Positions 8,201-16,514 are shown, counted from the stretch's first letter. The stretch is DNA of 57,951 bases from Candidatus Rokuibacteriota bacterium (GCA_003220315.1 QHSA01000142.1:1-57951), one strand, 5' to 3'. Notes: generated from the sequence alone by a model not told the origin. A program made the numbers and translations.

Positions 8201-8437
8201 GCTGTTGGAGAGGATCAGCGGGAAGGCGACGCGCAGCGGAAAGTCCGTCTTGAAGAGGTCGAAGCCGATGAAGATCGCCTTCCGGTCGGGCTCCTCGAGC
8301 GCGTAGATGAGCGGGCCACCCACGGCTTCGACGAGCGGTCGGCCCGCGGCGAGTGGGCGGATCCGCATGGCGTCTTCGATCGCGACCTTTGCGAACTCCA
8401 CGTGGCGCATGATCGGATGCGCGCGGTCCCAGTCCAT
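5252..8437 (-). CDS. Large vWA membrane protein: BatA C-terminal part joined in frame to a second vWA protein
   Basis: About 1060 codons from MDWDRAHPIMRHV to the stop. The first 200 residues match the C-terminal part of BatA-type proteins (ALEEPDRK, FGFDLF-like IFIGFDLFKTDFPLR, NLMDAEESNL). Two transmembrane segments follow (LWPLFVLIAALLLAVEGLLY and LRGALVVVLFLTLARPAL), then a vWA domain with MIDAS-like DVSDSVS and GRGTNIFQAI. Next comes a glutamine-amidotransferase-like segment (GVILSNVSS, VGGEESFGLGGYY), a second vWA domain with DRSGS and SDGQMTRGDF, and a last transmembrane helix before the Arg-rich tail. Relatives usually carry the two halves as separate genes, so the in-frame join may be a true fusion or another missing segment. 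The true N-terminus lies in another frame (8434-9353). Presumed envelope-stress or chaperone role. Confidence 0.75.
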   Translation of the reverse strand: MDWDRAHPIMRHVEFAKVAIEDAMRIRPLAAGRPLVEAVGGPLIYALEEPDRKAIFIGFDLFKTDFPLRVAFPLILSNSLRWLHPAALDQSSLQLAAGQPILLPVAHGVTSVSVTTPHGRVVKALVTRGMVSFTDTDEVGVYTLSSARGETRVAVNLMDAEESNLQPRPLPAFSGPPAVAPAPVPIQRELWPLFVLIAALLLAVEGLLYWRRQTAGRLRAPAGAGDRWALALRGALVVVLFLTLARPALPRWVDRMNVVFLLDVSDSVSLAARERAYRFVAEAVRSMRPADRQSVIVFGDAAVVDQELTSRSTVDRPKAQVDGRGTNIFQAIQLALAMLPPGQANRIVMLTDGRQNAGNALAGAQAAKNAGSDIHYVAAPLTFTQEVVAEALVLPQEVKYGEPFQAKVVAWSHKDAQGRLSLFRNGEFLGSQVVRFNAGKNVFSYRQALDASGIHVYQALIEVEGDTIEENNRAVGTVVVRGRPQVLLADRDRSHAQSLAGALRAQNIEVTVVEPPQIPVDLAGLQKYDGVILSNVSSLKLTRAQMGYIRDYVRDGGGGLLMVGGEESFGLGGYYRTPIEEALPVTMEVKQKVEIPSLAVVLSIDRSGSMAMATDEKVTKLDLAKEAAHLVVDLLDERNEVGVMSWDTEFIWDASVRSAKDRQAIHHAIATIKAGGGTDGYPALKESYAVLFDRPALLKHVIFLSDGQMTRGDFQGLLRRMAKDKITVSTVAIGKDADVQLMVDIAKWGRGRFYYTEDSQTIPRIFTLETQLASKASLIEQPFKPQLTSPNHEAMQEIDWKNAPPLGGYVATTLKSTAELVLMSHQEDPVLATWRYGLGRAAAFTSDAKAKWAVLWLRWRDFNKFWSQLVRWTLRSGSRSDTVALVERHDDVGEIVVDAVDTKGEFINFLDSQVGVVAPNRERTVIDLEQVGPGRYRGRFPVTQEGVYLVGMAQRRADRVIGSQLAGLVVPYAQELRDLGVDEALLRELAELTGGSALASPRDAFLTGRRRSRITVEVWPWLVGLVAVLLIPDIALRRLGPGAFGWVVGLARRGGTRKEVQ

Positions 8438-9353
8438 GATCGTCCACCGCGAGATCGTCGTCGATCCGGAGGCGCGCCGTGACGACCCCCCCGCCGCCGT
8501 GGCTGAACGGGAGCACGACCGAGCGCCGAACGCTCGGCTCGAGCGTGACATCCTTCTCGGCGATCGTCCGGCCGTCGAGCTCCAGGGCGAACGTGAAGGT
8601 CTGGGCCTCGGGCGAGTAGTTCACCAGTGAGACGAACGCCTGGTAATCGGACGCGCCGAAATAGGCCTTCCGGATCGCCAAGCTCGTGATGCCGACGTTC
8701 CAGCTCCGCCGTCCCACGCCGACCCAGCGGATTCGCGGGTCCGCGACCGCCTGGTCCGAGGGCGGCGCGAACGCGCCGTCGGTGAAGACGTGGATCTCGG
8801 CGCGTGGGTCGGCGCCGACCAGCGCACGCGCCGTCCGGACGGCCTCGCCGAGCCGGGTCGGGAGGTCCCGGGCCTGCGCTTGGCCGAGGGCGGTCAGGGC
8901 ACGCTGGCGGTCGCGCCCGAGCGCGGCGGTCACCTTCGGCTGGACGCCCGTCTCGATGATCATCACCTCGGCGCCCTCGCCGAGGCGCCGCACGAGCTGG
9001 ACCGCCTCCGCCCGCGCGGCGTCGAAGCGCGACGGACCGACGTCGTGCGCCTTCATCGACGCCGAGGTATCGAGCACCACCACGACCTTGCGGGCGCCCT
9101 CGCCCATCACCGTGGCGGCCGGCCGCGCCAGCGCGATGGCCAGCGCGAGGAGGGCGAGGATCTGGAGGATCAGCAGCGGATCGCGCTGGAGCCGCTGAAA
9201 GAACGCCGACGCCTCGCGGTCGCGCAGCGACGGATCCCACAGGAGCAGGCTCGGCACCCGCCGCTCGCGCCGGCGGATCTTGAGGAAATAGAGCAGGACG
9301 AGCGGCAGGACGAGCGCCGTGAGGGCGAACGCGAGGGGCGAGAGGAAGCTCAT
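8434..9353 (-). pseudogene. BatA-like vWA protein, N-terminal part, cut off by deletion/frameshift
   Basis: The frame opens at ATG 9353 (MSFLSPLAFALTALVLPL) with the BatA N-terminal membrane segment, a second transmembrane helix (LLILQILALLALAIALARPA) and a vWA domain with MIDAS motif DTSASM (residues about 94-99) and FTDGAF. After RLRIDDDLAVDD (near 8446) the frame turns to nonsense, while the family sequence resumes in another frame at MDWDRAHP (8437). Family members carry roughly 70-90 further residues between these points. As sequenced, no single protein joins the two parts. The start overlaps the DUF58 gene stop by 4 bp (ATGA), so translation was coupled. Assembly error is an alternative. 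Confidence 0.75.
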
Positions 9354-10237
9354 ACCAGCAGTCGGCCTCGGATCTGCGCGAGCACGAACTCCTCGACCGG
9401 CGTATCGGTCGTCACGCGGTGGTACCCGATCTCCTGGGTGCGGCTGAACGTCTCGGCACGCTCGAGGAACTGCCGGAGGCGCTCATGGTAGGCACGCATC
9501 GCCTCGCCGTCGACGGAGAGCTCACGGGCCTCACCGGTCTCGGCGTCGACGAGCCGCAGGTCGCCGGCGAGCTCGGGGTCCATCTCCTCGGGCGCCAGCA
9601 CGTGGATCAGGTGGACGTCGAACCGCCGCTCGAGCAGGGCGCGCACGCCCGTCTCGAACCCGTCGGGATCCATGAGATCGGAGACCACGACGGCGAGCCC
9701 CGGCTCGCGCGCCCGCATGGCGTAGTTGCCGAGCCCGTCGTTGAGGCTCGTCCCGCCGGCCGGCTCGACGCGACCCAAGAACTCGAACAGGTTCACCACC
9801 TGGGTGCGCCCGCGCGTGGGCGGCCAACCCTCGGCGACGCGCTCGCGCAGCACGCCGACGCCGACGCGCTCCATGCCGACGAGGCCGACGAAGCCGAGCG
9901 CCGATGCGAGCCGCGCTCCGTACTCGAGCTTCGTCGGGGCGCCGAAGTCCATGGACGCCGAGGCGTCCAGGAGGAGGTGAAGGCAGAGGTCCTCCTCGTC
10001 AACGAAGAGCTTGACGTGGAGCCGGTCGAGACGCCCGTAGATGTTCCAGTCGACGTAGCGGAGGTCGTCGCCGACCCCGTAGGCGCGGTAGTCGCAGAAC
10101 TCGACGCTGTGCCCGCGGCGCGGGCTCCGCCGTTCCCCCCTCACGCGCCCGCGAAACGTGCGACGCGAGAGCAGCGCCAGGCGCTCCAGCTGCGCCAGGA
10201 ACTCCGAGGAGAAGGGCGCCGAACGGGTGGTGGGCAT
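9350..10237 (-). CDS. DUF58 domain protein
   Basis: 295-aa cytoplasmic protein of the DUF58 family, the usual partner of MoxR ATPases. The N-terminal signature HSVEFCDYRAYGVGDDLRYV-D-W (about residues 43-64) is the conserved RxYxxGDxxRxIxW motif. The following vWA-like fold carries DASASMDF in the MIDAS position, then VVVSDLMDP. It ends in RGRLLV with no transmembrane segment. It lies 4 bp downstream of the preceding gene and overlaps batA by 4 bp, so both are part of one operon. Function of the family is not settled; it is thought to act with MoxR in the folding or insertion of envelope or metal enzymes. Confidence 0.88.
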   Translation of the reverse strand: MPTTRSAPFSSEFLAQLERLALLSRRTFRGRVRGERRSPRRGHSVEFCDYRAYGVGDDLRYVDWNIYGRLDRLHVKLFVDEEDLCLHLLLDASASMDFGAPTKLEYGARLASALGFVGLVGMERVGVGVLRERVAEGWPPTRGRTQVVNLFEFLGRVEPAGGTSLNDGLGNYAMRAREPGLAVVVSDLMDPDGFETGVRALLERRFDVHLIHVLAPEEMDPELAGDLRLVDAETGEARELSVDGEAMRAYHERLRQFLERAETFSRTQEIGYHRVTTDTPVEEFVLAQIRGRLLV

Positions 10238-10241
10238 GAGG

Positions 10242-11699
10242 CTACCGCTCGTCGAGCGCCTGGAAGTAGTTCCGGACCTGGTCGTGATAGTCGCGCGGCA
10301 CCTGCTCGCGCGTGATCGCGTCCTCCATCATCTTGCGGTACTGCCCGATGACCCCGAGGTACATGAGGCGCGACGGCATCTGCCCGGCCCGGCCCGTGAG
10401 GTTCGTGTCGTAGCCCTCTTTCCTCCCGCGGCGCGACTCGCCCTCGACGCCGACATCGAAGGGGCTGGCCCGGAGCCGCGCCGTCGGGTCGCCCTTCGGC
10501 ATGGTGCTCCGTCCCTTGCCGGGCAGGAACCCTTCGCCCTCTCCGAAGTCCTGGTCCTCGGGCCCGTTGCTGCCCTCGCCGCCGCCTCGAGCGCGGTCAC
10601 GCCCCCGTGCGCCTCGCTCGCTCTCACGGCCGCCGCGCAGCCCCTTCCCCGAGCGCTGCGACTCCTCCATCGCACGCATCTTGTCGAGCGCGCGCTGCAT
10701 GGCCTCGAGGGCACGGTCCGTTTGCCCGCCCTCGAGCGCCTCCATCCCCTCGCTCGCGTCCCCACTCCAGTTGCCGCCCTTGCGCCCGAGGCGCTCCATC
10801 TCGTCGAGCAGCTCGCGCAGCTTCTGGGGCGAGATGTCCGGCGAAAGCCCGCTCAGCAGCGACTTGGACTTTTTGAAGACCATCTTGTACTGCGAGCTCG
10901 TGAAGTCCGACTGGAGATCCGGCAGCCGATCCACCTGCTCCAGCAGCTTGAGCCGTTCGTCGCCCTTCTTCAGGAAGCTGTTGAAGTCGGGCCGCTGGCT
11001 CGACAGCGCGGTGTCCTTGAAGATCGCCGAGAGGTCGCCCGCGGTCGCCCCGCTACCCGTGCCACTGCGCTGGGCGAAGTCGCGCTCCTCGAACGACGGG
11101 CGCTTGAGCGGGGTCGCCGACAGCGGCCGTGACCGCTCCTCCATCGGGTCGGTGGTGGTCCGCTCCTCGTGCGGCTCCGTCTCGGTGGAGGGCGTGAAGT
11201 CCACGAGGGCCCCCATCGGCAAGCGGATCGCCGGCGCGAGCGCCAGGACCAACCCCGCGAGCAGCGGCACCCCTAGCCAGCGCCCTTCCACCGGGATCGC
11301 GCGGCGCACGATCTGCCGCGACTCGAGGGCCGAGACGCGCTCCACGGTGTCGGCGACGAGCGCATCCACGAGCGGCGTTCGGTCGGGGTGGTCGGCCCAC
11401 TCGAGCGCGGTGGCGACGCGGTCGGCGAGGTCGAAGGCGCGGTCGGCGAGCCGCGCGATATCGTGAGGGTCCACCCGCTTGGTCAGTCCATAGGTGGCAC
11501 CGGCGACCACGCCCAGCGCCACGAGCGCAGGGGCGACGACGAGCGCGGTGGTGCCCAGACCGGCCTTGAAAGAGAGCACGACCACGGCGGCGAGGCCGCC
11601 CCAGAATGCGCCGCGCAGGCTCCAGTGCTCCGCGCGACGGACCCTGACCTCCCGCGCGACCCGCCGGACAAGGACTTCGATCGCCTGCGGATGGGCCAT
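10242..11699 (-). CDS. Membrane protein with disordered Gly/Arg-rich domain in vWA-MoxR operon
   Basis: 485-aa protein, second gene of the operon. The N-terminal 60 residues contain two membrane segments (about 29-70), a third lies near 150-170 (LGVPLLAGLVLALAPAI), and a long soluble C-terminal part follows. That part has a Lys/Glu helical stretch (FLKKGDERLKLLEQVDRL), then a low-complexity Gly/Arg/Glu tract near residues 345-400, then RAGQMPSRLMYLGVIGQYRKMMED. The architecture resembles the DUF4175-type proteins that sit between moxR and DUF58 genes in some phyla, but I do not recognise the family with certainty. Spacing to neighbours (15 and 4 bp) puts it firmly in the operon. Likely a membrane component of the complex. 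Confidence 0.75.
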   Translation of the reverse strand: MAHPQAIEVLVRRVAREVRVRRAEHWSLRGAFWGGLAAVVVLSFKAGLGTTALVVAPALVALGVVAGATYGLTKRVDPHDIARLADRAFDLADRVATALEWADHPDRTPLVDALVADTVERVSALESRQIVRRAIPVEGRWLGVPLLAGLVLALAPAIRLPMGALVDFTPSTETEPHEERTTTDPMEERSRPLSATPLKRPSFEERDFAQRSGTGSGATAGDLSAIFKDTALSSQRPDFNSFLKKGDERLKLLEQVDRLPDLQSDFTSSQYKMVFKKSKSLLSGLSPDISPQKLRELLDEMERLGRKGGNWSGDASEGMEALEGGQTDRALEAMQRALDKMRAMEESQRSGKGLRGGRESERGARGRDRARGGGEGSNGPEDQDFGEGEGFLPGKGRSTMPKGDPTARLRASPFDVGVEGESRRGRKEGYDTNLTGRAGQMPSRLMYLGVIGQYRKMMEDAITREQVPRDYHDQVRNYFQALDER

Positions 11700-11714
11700 G
11701 GGGTCCTCCCGCGC

Positions 11715-12728
11715 TCAGCGGAGAAAGACTTCTTTACCGCTCGCCGTAACGGCCTCTGCAGCCTCCACGATCTGACCGATCAGGGTGTCGGTGTCAACGC
11801 CCTCGGCCTCGCCCTCGAAGTTCAGGATGACCCGGTGACGCAGCGCGGGCGCGGCGAGGGCCTTGATGTCCTCCACGCTCACGTTGTAGCGCCCCTCCGC
11901 GAGAGCCCGCACCTTGGCACCGAGCACGAGCGCCTGGGCCCCGCGAGGGCTGGCGCCGTACCGCACGAAACGGCGCGTGGGCTCGGGCGAGCCGGCCCAG
12001 GACGGGTGCGTCGCCATGACGATGGTGGACGCCAAGTCGCGGACGTGCGTGGCGATCGGCACCTCCCGAATCAGCTCGCGGAGCGAGAGCACGGTGGACC
12101 CGCTCATCACGCGGCTCACCGTCACGTGCCGTGATCGCGTGGTGCGGTCGATGATCGCGTTCAGCTCGTCGAGCGCCGGGTACCGGACCCGCAGCTTGAA
12201 GAGGAACCGGTCCAGCTGTGCTTCGGGCAGCGGATACGTGCCCTCCATCTCGATCGGGTTTTGCGTCGCGAGCACGAAGAAGGGCGCGGGCAGCGGCCGC
12301 GAGGCGCCGCCGACGGTCACGGCGCCCTCCTGCATTCCCTCGAGCAGCGCCGACTGGGTCTTTGGCGTGGCACGGTTGATCTCGTCCGAGAGGAGGATGT
12401 GGGCGAAGATCGGCCCCTGCTGGAACTGGAAGTGCTTCCGGCCGTCCGCGTCCTCCACGATGATGTTCGTGCCGATGATGTCGGCGGGCATCAGGTCCGG
12501 GGTGAACTGGATCCGCGAGAACGACAGCTCGAGACCTTCCGCGAGCGTCTTGATGAGGAGCGTCTTGCCGAGGCCGGGCACGCCCTCGAGCAGGACGTGA
12601 CCGCCGGCAAACATGCTCGTCAGGACGTGGGTGATGATCTCGCGGTGGCCGACGATCACCTTCTCGACCTCCGCCCGCAGCGCCTCGAATGCGGTGACGA
12701 ACGCTTCCACCCGAGCGTCCTGACTCAT
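11715..12728 (-). CDS. MoxR-family AAA+ ATPase
   Basis: 337-aa cytoplasmic AAA+ ATPase. Walker A is GVPGLGKT (about residues 50-57) and Walker B is LLSDEINRA. Sensor 1 is LATQNPIEMEGTYPLPEAQ, followed by LDRF, all hallmarks of MoxR. First gene of the minus-strand operon that continues with the membrane protein, DUF58, BatA/vWA and TPR genes; this order is the classical MoxR-Bat arrangement, with proposed chaperone-like functions for enzyme maturation and oxidative or envelope stress. A perfect -10 box lies about 40 bp upstream of its ATG. Confidence 0.93.
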   Translation of the reverse strand: MSQDARVEAFVTAFEALRAEVEKVIVGHREIITHVLTSMFAGGHVLLEGVPGLGKTLLIKTLAEGLELSFSRIQFTPDLMPADIIGTNIIVEDADGRKHFQFQQGPIFAHILLSDEINRATPKTQSALLEGMQEGAVTVGGASRPLPAPFFVLATQNPIEMEGTYPLPEAQLDRFLFKLRVRYPALDELNAIIDRTTRSRHVTVSRVMSGSTVLSLRELIREVPIATHVRDLASTIVMATHPSWAGSPEPTRRFVRYGASPRGAQALVLGAKVRALAEGRYNVSVEDIKALAAPALRHRVILNFEGEAEGVDTDTLIGQIVEAAEAVTASGKEVFLR

Positions 12729-12766
12729 TCAGGTCTCCTCTCTCGGACGATCACGCCGACACGACC

Positions 12767-12772
12767 ATTATA
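12767..12772 (-). promoter_or_regulatory. Candidate -10 box for moxR operon
   Basis: A perfect TATAAT on the minus strand, 38 bp before the moxR ATG. No good -35 hexamer is found at 16-18 bp; a TTGACG lies only 6 bp upstream and is too close to serve. Confidence 0.4.
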
Positions 12773-12922
12773 AAGAGCCGTCAACCCGCCCTGGCGGTCG
12801 CCGGTCGCATCCTGAGCTCACCTCATCGTAACCCCAAAGACCTCTGCAATGCGCACGCCATTTGCCGTAGGGGGCGCAATCGGGAGCAAGTGACCGCCCC
12901 TATTGACGTGTCGCTCCGGCCG

Positions 12923-12938
12923 CCACGGCGCCCCGTGG
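12923..12938. terminator. Candidate hairpin after the acyl-CoA synthetase gene
   Basis: CCACGG-CGCC-CCGTGG is a perfect 6-bp stem with a 4-nt loop in the 253-bp gap between the synthetase stop (12982) and moxR. No T-tract. The rest of this gap shows no gene that I can support. Confidence 0.3.
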
Positions 12939-12981
12939 AGAGCCTGCCTGCCACGGAGGCAAGGGTGCCCCCCCTGCGCGC

Positions 12982-15075
12982 TCAGCCGGCACCCGTCGCG
13001 GCCGTGAGCTCGACGAGCAGGTCGACGGCGAACGCCCCGTGGCCGCGCTCCCGCACAACGATCGGGTTGGCGTCGAGCGAGACGAGCCGAGCGCCGAGTC
13101 GCTGGGCCAGACGTGTGAGCCCGGCGATCGCCTGGACGAGGGCCGGCACGTCCGCGGGGGGACGGCCACGGTATCCGCGAAGCACGCCCAGGGCACGGAC
13201 TTCGCCGAGCAGCGTGACGATCTCCTGCCGGCTCACGGGGAGCGGTCGGCACGCCGTGTCCGCGAGCAGCTCGGCCTGAACGCCTCCCGCCCCGATCACG
13301 AGGAGCGGTCCGAAGGTAGGGTCTCGCGTCACCCCGACCAGGACCTCCACGCCCGACACCATGCGCTGCACGAGGAGCCCTTCCACACGGGCGCCGCGCG
13401 TGCGCTTGAGTAGGCGCGCCGCGGCCGAGCGAACCTCCCCGGCCGTGGCCAGACCGAGCGCGAGTGCGCCGGCCTCGGTCTTGTGGGGAAGATCCGGCGC
13501 CAGGACCTTGAGCGCCACCGGGAAGCCCAGGCGGCGTGCCGCGCGGGCCGCCTCCTCCGGCGTGCCCACGAGAGCCTCGGGCACCTGCGGCACGCCCGCA
13601 CGGCACGCGAGGTCGGCGAGCACGGCGTAGGCGAGCCCGCCGCGTGGCGGCAGGGCAACTGCCGCCGGGCCGCGCGTCTCGATCGGCCGCCGAGACCGCC
13701 AGGCGGCCCGGGCCGCCTCGAAGCCGCGCGCCCCGGCGAGGGCGAGCGCGAGCGTGCGCGGGTTGCGGAAGCACGGCACCTCGCGCGCGTCGAGGAGCTT
13801 CCGCCCGTCCTCGGTGAGGCTCCCGCCGAGCCAGCACGCCAGGAGCGGCTTGCTCGACTCGCTCGCCACGCGCGACACGTTCTCGGCGCGCTCGACGCCG
13901 CGGGCGCCCGTGACGACGGCCACGACGGCGTCCGCACCAGGATCGGCGACGAGAGTCTCCAGCACGCGTCCGAAGAGCGCTTCGCTCAACCCCGCCGTGA
14001 CGTCCACCGGGTTGTCGCGCGTGTGGGCATAGTCCGGCAGGAGTCCGCCGAGCGCCGCGACGGTCGCCGGAGCGAGCCGCGGCAGCGCGATGGACCGCGC
14101 CTCGAGCTGGTCGGCCGTCATGATCGAGGCGCCGCCGGACGTCGCGACCACGGCGACGCCGCGGTACCTCCGCCGGCGCTCACGCGACAGGTAGCCGGCG
14201 ACCTCGACGAGGTCGTCGAAGGTCTCCACCTCGACGATGCCGAGCTGGCGTGCGACGGCCTGCCAGGCCGCGTGCGAGCCGGCGAGCGCTCCGGTGTGAG
14301 TCAGCGCGTTGCGCCGGCCCGTGTTTGAGCGACCCATCTTGAGCGCCACGATCGGCTTTCCGACCTCTGTGAGCCGCGCCGCCGCGCGCCTGAACCGCTC
14401 GCCATCGCGGACGCCCTCGACGACGAGCGCCACGGCCTGCGTGCGCGGGTCCTCCGCGAAGTACTCGAGACACTCCGAGACGGTGATCCCCACCTCGTTG
14501 CCGGTCGAGACCATCGCGCTCACGCCGACCTTCCGGTCGAACGCGCGGTTCACGACGATGCCGGCGAGCGCGCCGCTCTGGGACGCGACGCCGAGCGGAC
14601 CGGCGATGAGCGGCTCGAGGCCGCCCGCCGGAGAGAAGGTCAGCGGCACGCGGTCCCAACAGTTGATGAACCCGAGCATGTTCGGCCCGAGCACCGCGAT
14701 CCCCGCCGCCCCCGCCAGCTCCGCGAGTCGCGCCTGGCGCCGGCGCCCCCCGGCGTCGGTCTCGCCGAAGCCGGCGGTGAGGATGACGGCGTGCGGGACG
14801 CCCACGCGCGCGGCTTCGACGAGTGCCGCCTCCACCTGCGCCCCCGGCACGCCGATCCAGACGATGTCGGGGCGCTCGGGCAGGGCTGCGAGCGACGGAT
14901 ACGCCTTGAAGCCACCGATCTCGGCGTGGCGCGGGTTCACCGGGTAGACGTTGCCCGTGTAGTGGTGCTGCCTGAGGTAGACGAGCGGCCGCGCGCCGGG
15001 CCGCGTCAGGTCGCCCGGGCAGCCGACGAGCGCGATCGACCGCGGGGTCAGGAAGGCCGCCAGCCGGGAGCTCAC
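12982..15075 (-). CDS. ADP-forming acetate/acyl-CoA ligase (fused alpha-beta)
   Basis: 697-aa enzyme of the NDP-forming acyl-CoA synthetase family, interconverting acyl-CoA + ADP + Pi with acid + CoA + ATP. Domain order: CoA-binding (PRSIALVGCP near residue 11), succinyl-CoA-ligase-like flavodoxin folds (VLGPNMLGFIN, VASQSGALAG), the phospho-His region THTGALAGSHAAW, and a C-terminal ATP-grasp domain (LGFPVALKVLAPDLPHKTEAG, GVEVLVGVTRDPTFGPL). There is no GNAT domain, so this is not the Pat acetyltransferase form. The start overlaps the upstream glycosyltransferase stop by 4 bp. Usual length for the fused form is about 700 aa. Confidence 0.9.
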   Translation of the reverse strand: MSSRLAAFLTPRSIALVGCPGDLTRPGARPLVYLRQHHYTGNVYPVNPRHAEIGGFKAYPSLAALPERPDIVWIGVPGAQVEAALVEAARVGVPHAVILTAGFGETDAGGRRRQARLAELAGAAGIAVLGPNMLGFINCWDRVPLTFSPAGGLEPLIAGPLGVASQSGALAGIVVNRAFDRKVGVSAMVSTGNEVGITVSECLEYFAEDPRTQAVALVVEGVRDGERFRRAAARLTEVGKPIVALKMGRSNTGRRNALTHTGALAGSHAAWQAVARQLGIVEVETFDDLVEVAGYLSRERRRRYRGVAVVATSGGASIMTADQLEARSIALPRLAPATVAALGGLLPDYAHTRDNPVDVTAGLSEALFGRVLETLVADPGADAVVAVVTGARGVERAENVSRVASESSKPLLACWLGGSLTEDGRKLLDAREVPCFRNPRTLALALAGARGFEAARAAWRSRRPIETRGPAAVALPPRGGLAYAVLADLACRAGVPQVPEALVGTPEEAARAARRLGFPVALKVLAPDLPHKTEAGALALGLATAGEVRSAAARLLKRTRGARVEGLLVQRMVSGVEVLVGVTRDPTFGPLLVIGAGGVQAELLADTACRPLPVSRQEIVTLLGEVRALGVLRGYRGRPPADVPALVQAIAGLTRLAQRLGARLVSLDANPIVVRERGHGAFAVDLLVELTAATGAG

Positions 15076-16136
15076 GCGGAAACCGGGACCAGCCGGCGGT
15101 AGACGTCGAGATAGCCGTCGATCTCTCTCGCCACCGGGTACCGGCGCTCGACCAGCTCGCGTCCCGCGGCGCCCAGGCGCGCGCGGAGGGCCGGATCGGA
15201 GGCGAGCAGGTTCGCGCGACGCTCGAACTCGGCCTCGTCACGGAAGCGGTATCCGGTGACACCGTCTTCGATCAGCGATCGGTTCCCCTCGATGTCGGAG
15301 GCCAGCACCGCGCGACCCAGCGCCAGCGCCTCGAGCACGGAGTTGGCCATTCCACCTTCGGAGATCGAGCAGTTCAGCACGACGTCCCCGAGGGCGAGGA
15401 GCCCGCCCATCTCGGCGTGGGGAACGGTCCCGATCCAGCGCGCCCACGGCCGCCCCCGGAGGGCACCGAGGAGCGCGTCGCCCTCATCGGCGTCGAGCGT
15501 GGGCCCGACGTAGAGGAGGCGCACGCGCGGGCGTCGGGCAACGAGCCGTTCGAGCGGCTCGAGCGGGAAGCGCGGGCGCTTCACCATTCGGATGCCGGCG
15601 GGGAAGATGAACAGGTCACGGTCCCGCGGGAGGTCCCAGCGGGCGTGGAGGTCGAAGGGCTCCGTCGTGTCGAGCAGGGCGGACTGGGGAACGACGACGA
15701 GCCGGTCCCGGAGGTCGGGCAGCGCCCCGGCCACGCGCTCGGCGATCGAGTCGTGGAAGGCGGTCAGCCGTGAGGCGCCCTCGAGCACGCGGCGCACGAC
15801 GGAGGCGCGTTCGGGATCGAAGAGGTCATGGTTGGCGTCGGTGCCCGTCAGCGTCACGACCAGCGGGATCTCGGCCCGCCGTGCCAGGCGCAGCGCGAGC
15901 GGCCCCGCGCGGTAGGCGTGAAACGCGTGGACCAGGGTGGGCCGGAACGCCTCCACCTCGGCCTCGACGGTCGCCTCGGGGCGGAGCGAGATGTCCCAGA
16001 CGTCCAGCCCGACGCCGCGGGCGCGAAGGCCGCGCGCCACCCGGGCGGCGGTGACGGCGTTCCCGCGCACCGACGGGAACGCGAACGGGGTCAGCAGCGC
16101 CACGCGCGGCGACATCGGGCCCGAGCATACGGGCAT
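15072..16136 (-). CDS. GT-B glycosyltransferase (GT4 family)
   Basis: 354-aa retaining glycosyltransferase with two Rossmann-like halves. The N-terminal half opens VALLTPFAFPSVRGNAVTA, an acceptor-side glycine loop. The C-terminal donor half shows the GT4 EX7E-like region SEGGMANSVLEALALGRAVLASDIEGN, followed by GVTGYRF. No membrane segment, so cytoplasmic or peripheral. It overlaps the acyl-CoA synthetase start by 4 bp, yet no sugar or polymer genes are near, so its acceptor cannot be inferred. Two ATG codons are possible (16136 and 16115); the second, MSPRVALLTPF, is the more typical start. Confidence 0.85.
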   Translation of the reverse strand: MPVCSGPMSPRVALLTPFAFPSVRGNAVTAARVARGLRARGVGLDVWDISLRPEATVEAEVEAFRPTLVHAFHAYRAGPLALRLARRAEIPLVVTLTGTDANHDLFDPERASVVRRVLEGASRLTAFHDSIAERVAGALPDLRDRLVVVPQSALLDTTEPFDLHARWDLPRDRDLFIFPAGIRMVKRPRFPLEPLERLVARRPRVRLLYVGPTLDADEGDALLGALRGRPWARWIGTVPHAEMGGLLALGDVVLNCSISEGGMANSVLEALALGRAVLASDIEGNRSLIEDGVTGYRFRDEAEFERRANLLASDPALRARLGAAGRELVERRYPVAREIDGYLDVYRRLVPVSA

Positions 16137-16207
16137 CGGCGCGCTCCGTCCAGACGCCGCGCGGCAGGGCCGACCGCGGAATCTCTGGCCCCGGCCTGGC
16201 CGTCCTA

Positions 16208-16213
16208 TATAAT
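16208..16213 (+). promoter_or_regulatory. Candidate -10 box for the zinc-finger gene
   Basis: TATAAT (within TATATAAT) lies 31 bp before ATG 16245. An in-frame upstream ATG (16212) overlaps this box and so would not be in the transcript, which favours the start at 16245. No clear -35. Confidence 0.4.
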
Positions 16214-16244
16214 GTGCTGGGACACTAAAGGATGTCTCACTGCG

Positions 16245-16514
16245 ATGTCTGACTGCGGATCGCCGGGGCCCTCATCGATCGAGTGTCGGCAGATCGCCGA
16301 GCTCCTGGGCGAGTATCTCGAGGGAACCCTTCCCCGACAGACGCTCGAGTTGCTGGAGTGGCACATCGAGGGCTGCGCCCCGTGCGTCGCCTTCGTCAAC
16401 ACCTACCGCGGGACGATCAACGCCGCCCGCAAGCTCCGTGAGGTCGACATCCCTCCCGAGCTGAAGAAACGGCTGCTTGCCGTTCTCCGTACCCAGCGCG
16501 CCGCTAAGCCGTAA
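16245..16514 (+). CDS. Small zinc-finger (zf-HC2-like, anti-sigma-type) protein
   Basis: 89-aa soluble protein. The pattern C-x-QIAELLGEYLEGTL ... EWHIEGCAPC (H-x3-C-x2-C) is the zinc-binding anti-sigma motif seen in ZAS/zf-HC2 proteins. After the finger there is a helical basic tail (INAARKLREVDIPPELKKRLL). There is no transmembrane segment, so it would be a cytoplasmic, redox- or zinc-sensing anti-sigma factor. No sigma factor gene is adjacent. AAAGGA upstream is a plausible Shine-Dalgarno. The 3' end overlaps the selD 3' end by 11 bp (convergent). Confidence 0.75.
   Translation: MSDCGSPGPSSIECRQIAELLGEYLEGTLPRQTLELLEWHIEGCAPCVAFVNTYRGTINAARKLREVDIPPELKKRLLAVLRTQRAAKP

Noticed and set aside
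12818-13837. Long minus-strand ORF ending GVRIAEVFGVTMR, possibly an IS-related gene
   Set aside because: Most of it lies antisense-frame within the acyl-CoA synthetase gene and is Arg/Pro/Gly-rich shadow coding; the short tail between 12818 and 12981 has no support for a transposase or terminal repeats.
16212-16244. Upstream in-frame ATG for the zinc-finger gene
   Set aside because: It overlaps the TATAAT box, so it would lie upstream of the transcript; the ATG at 16245 with AAAGGA fits better.
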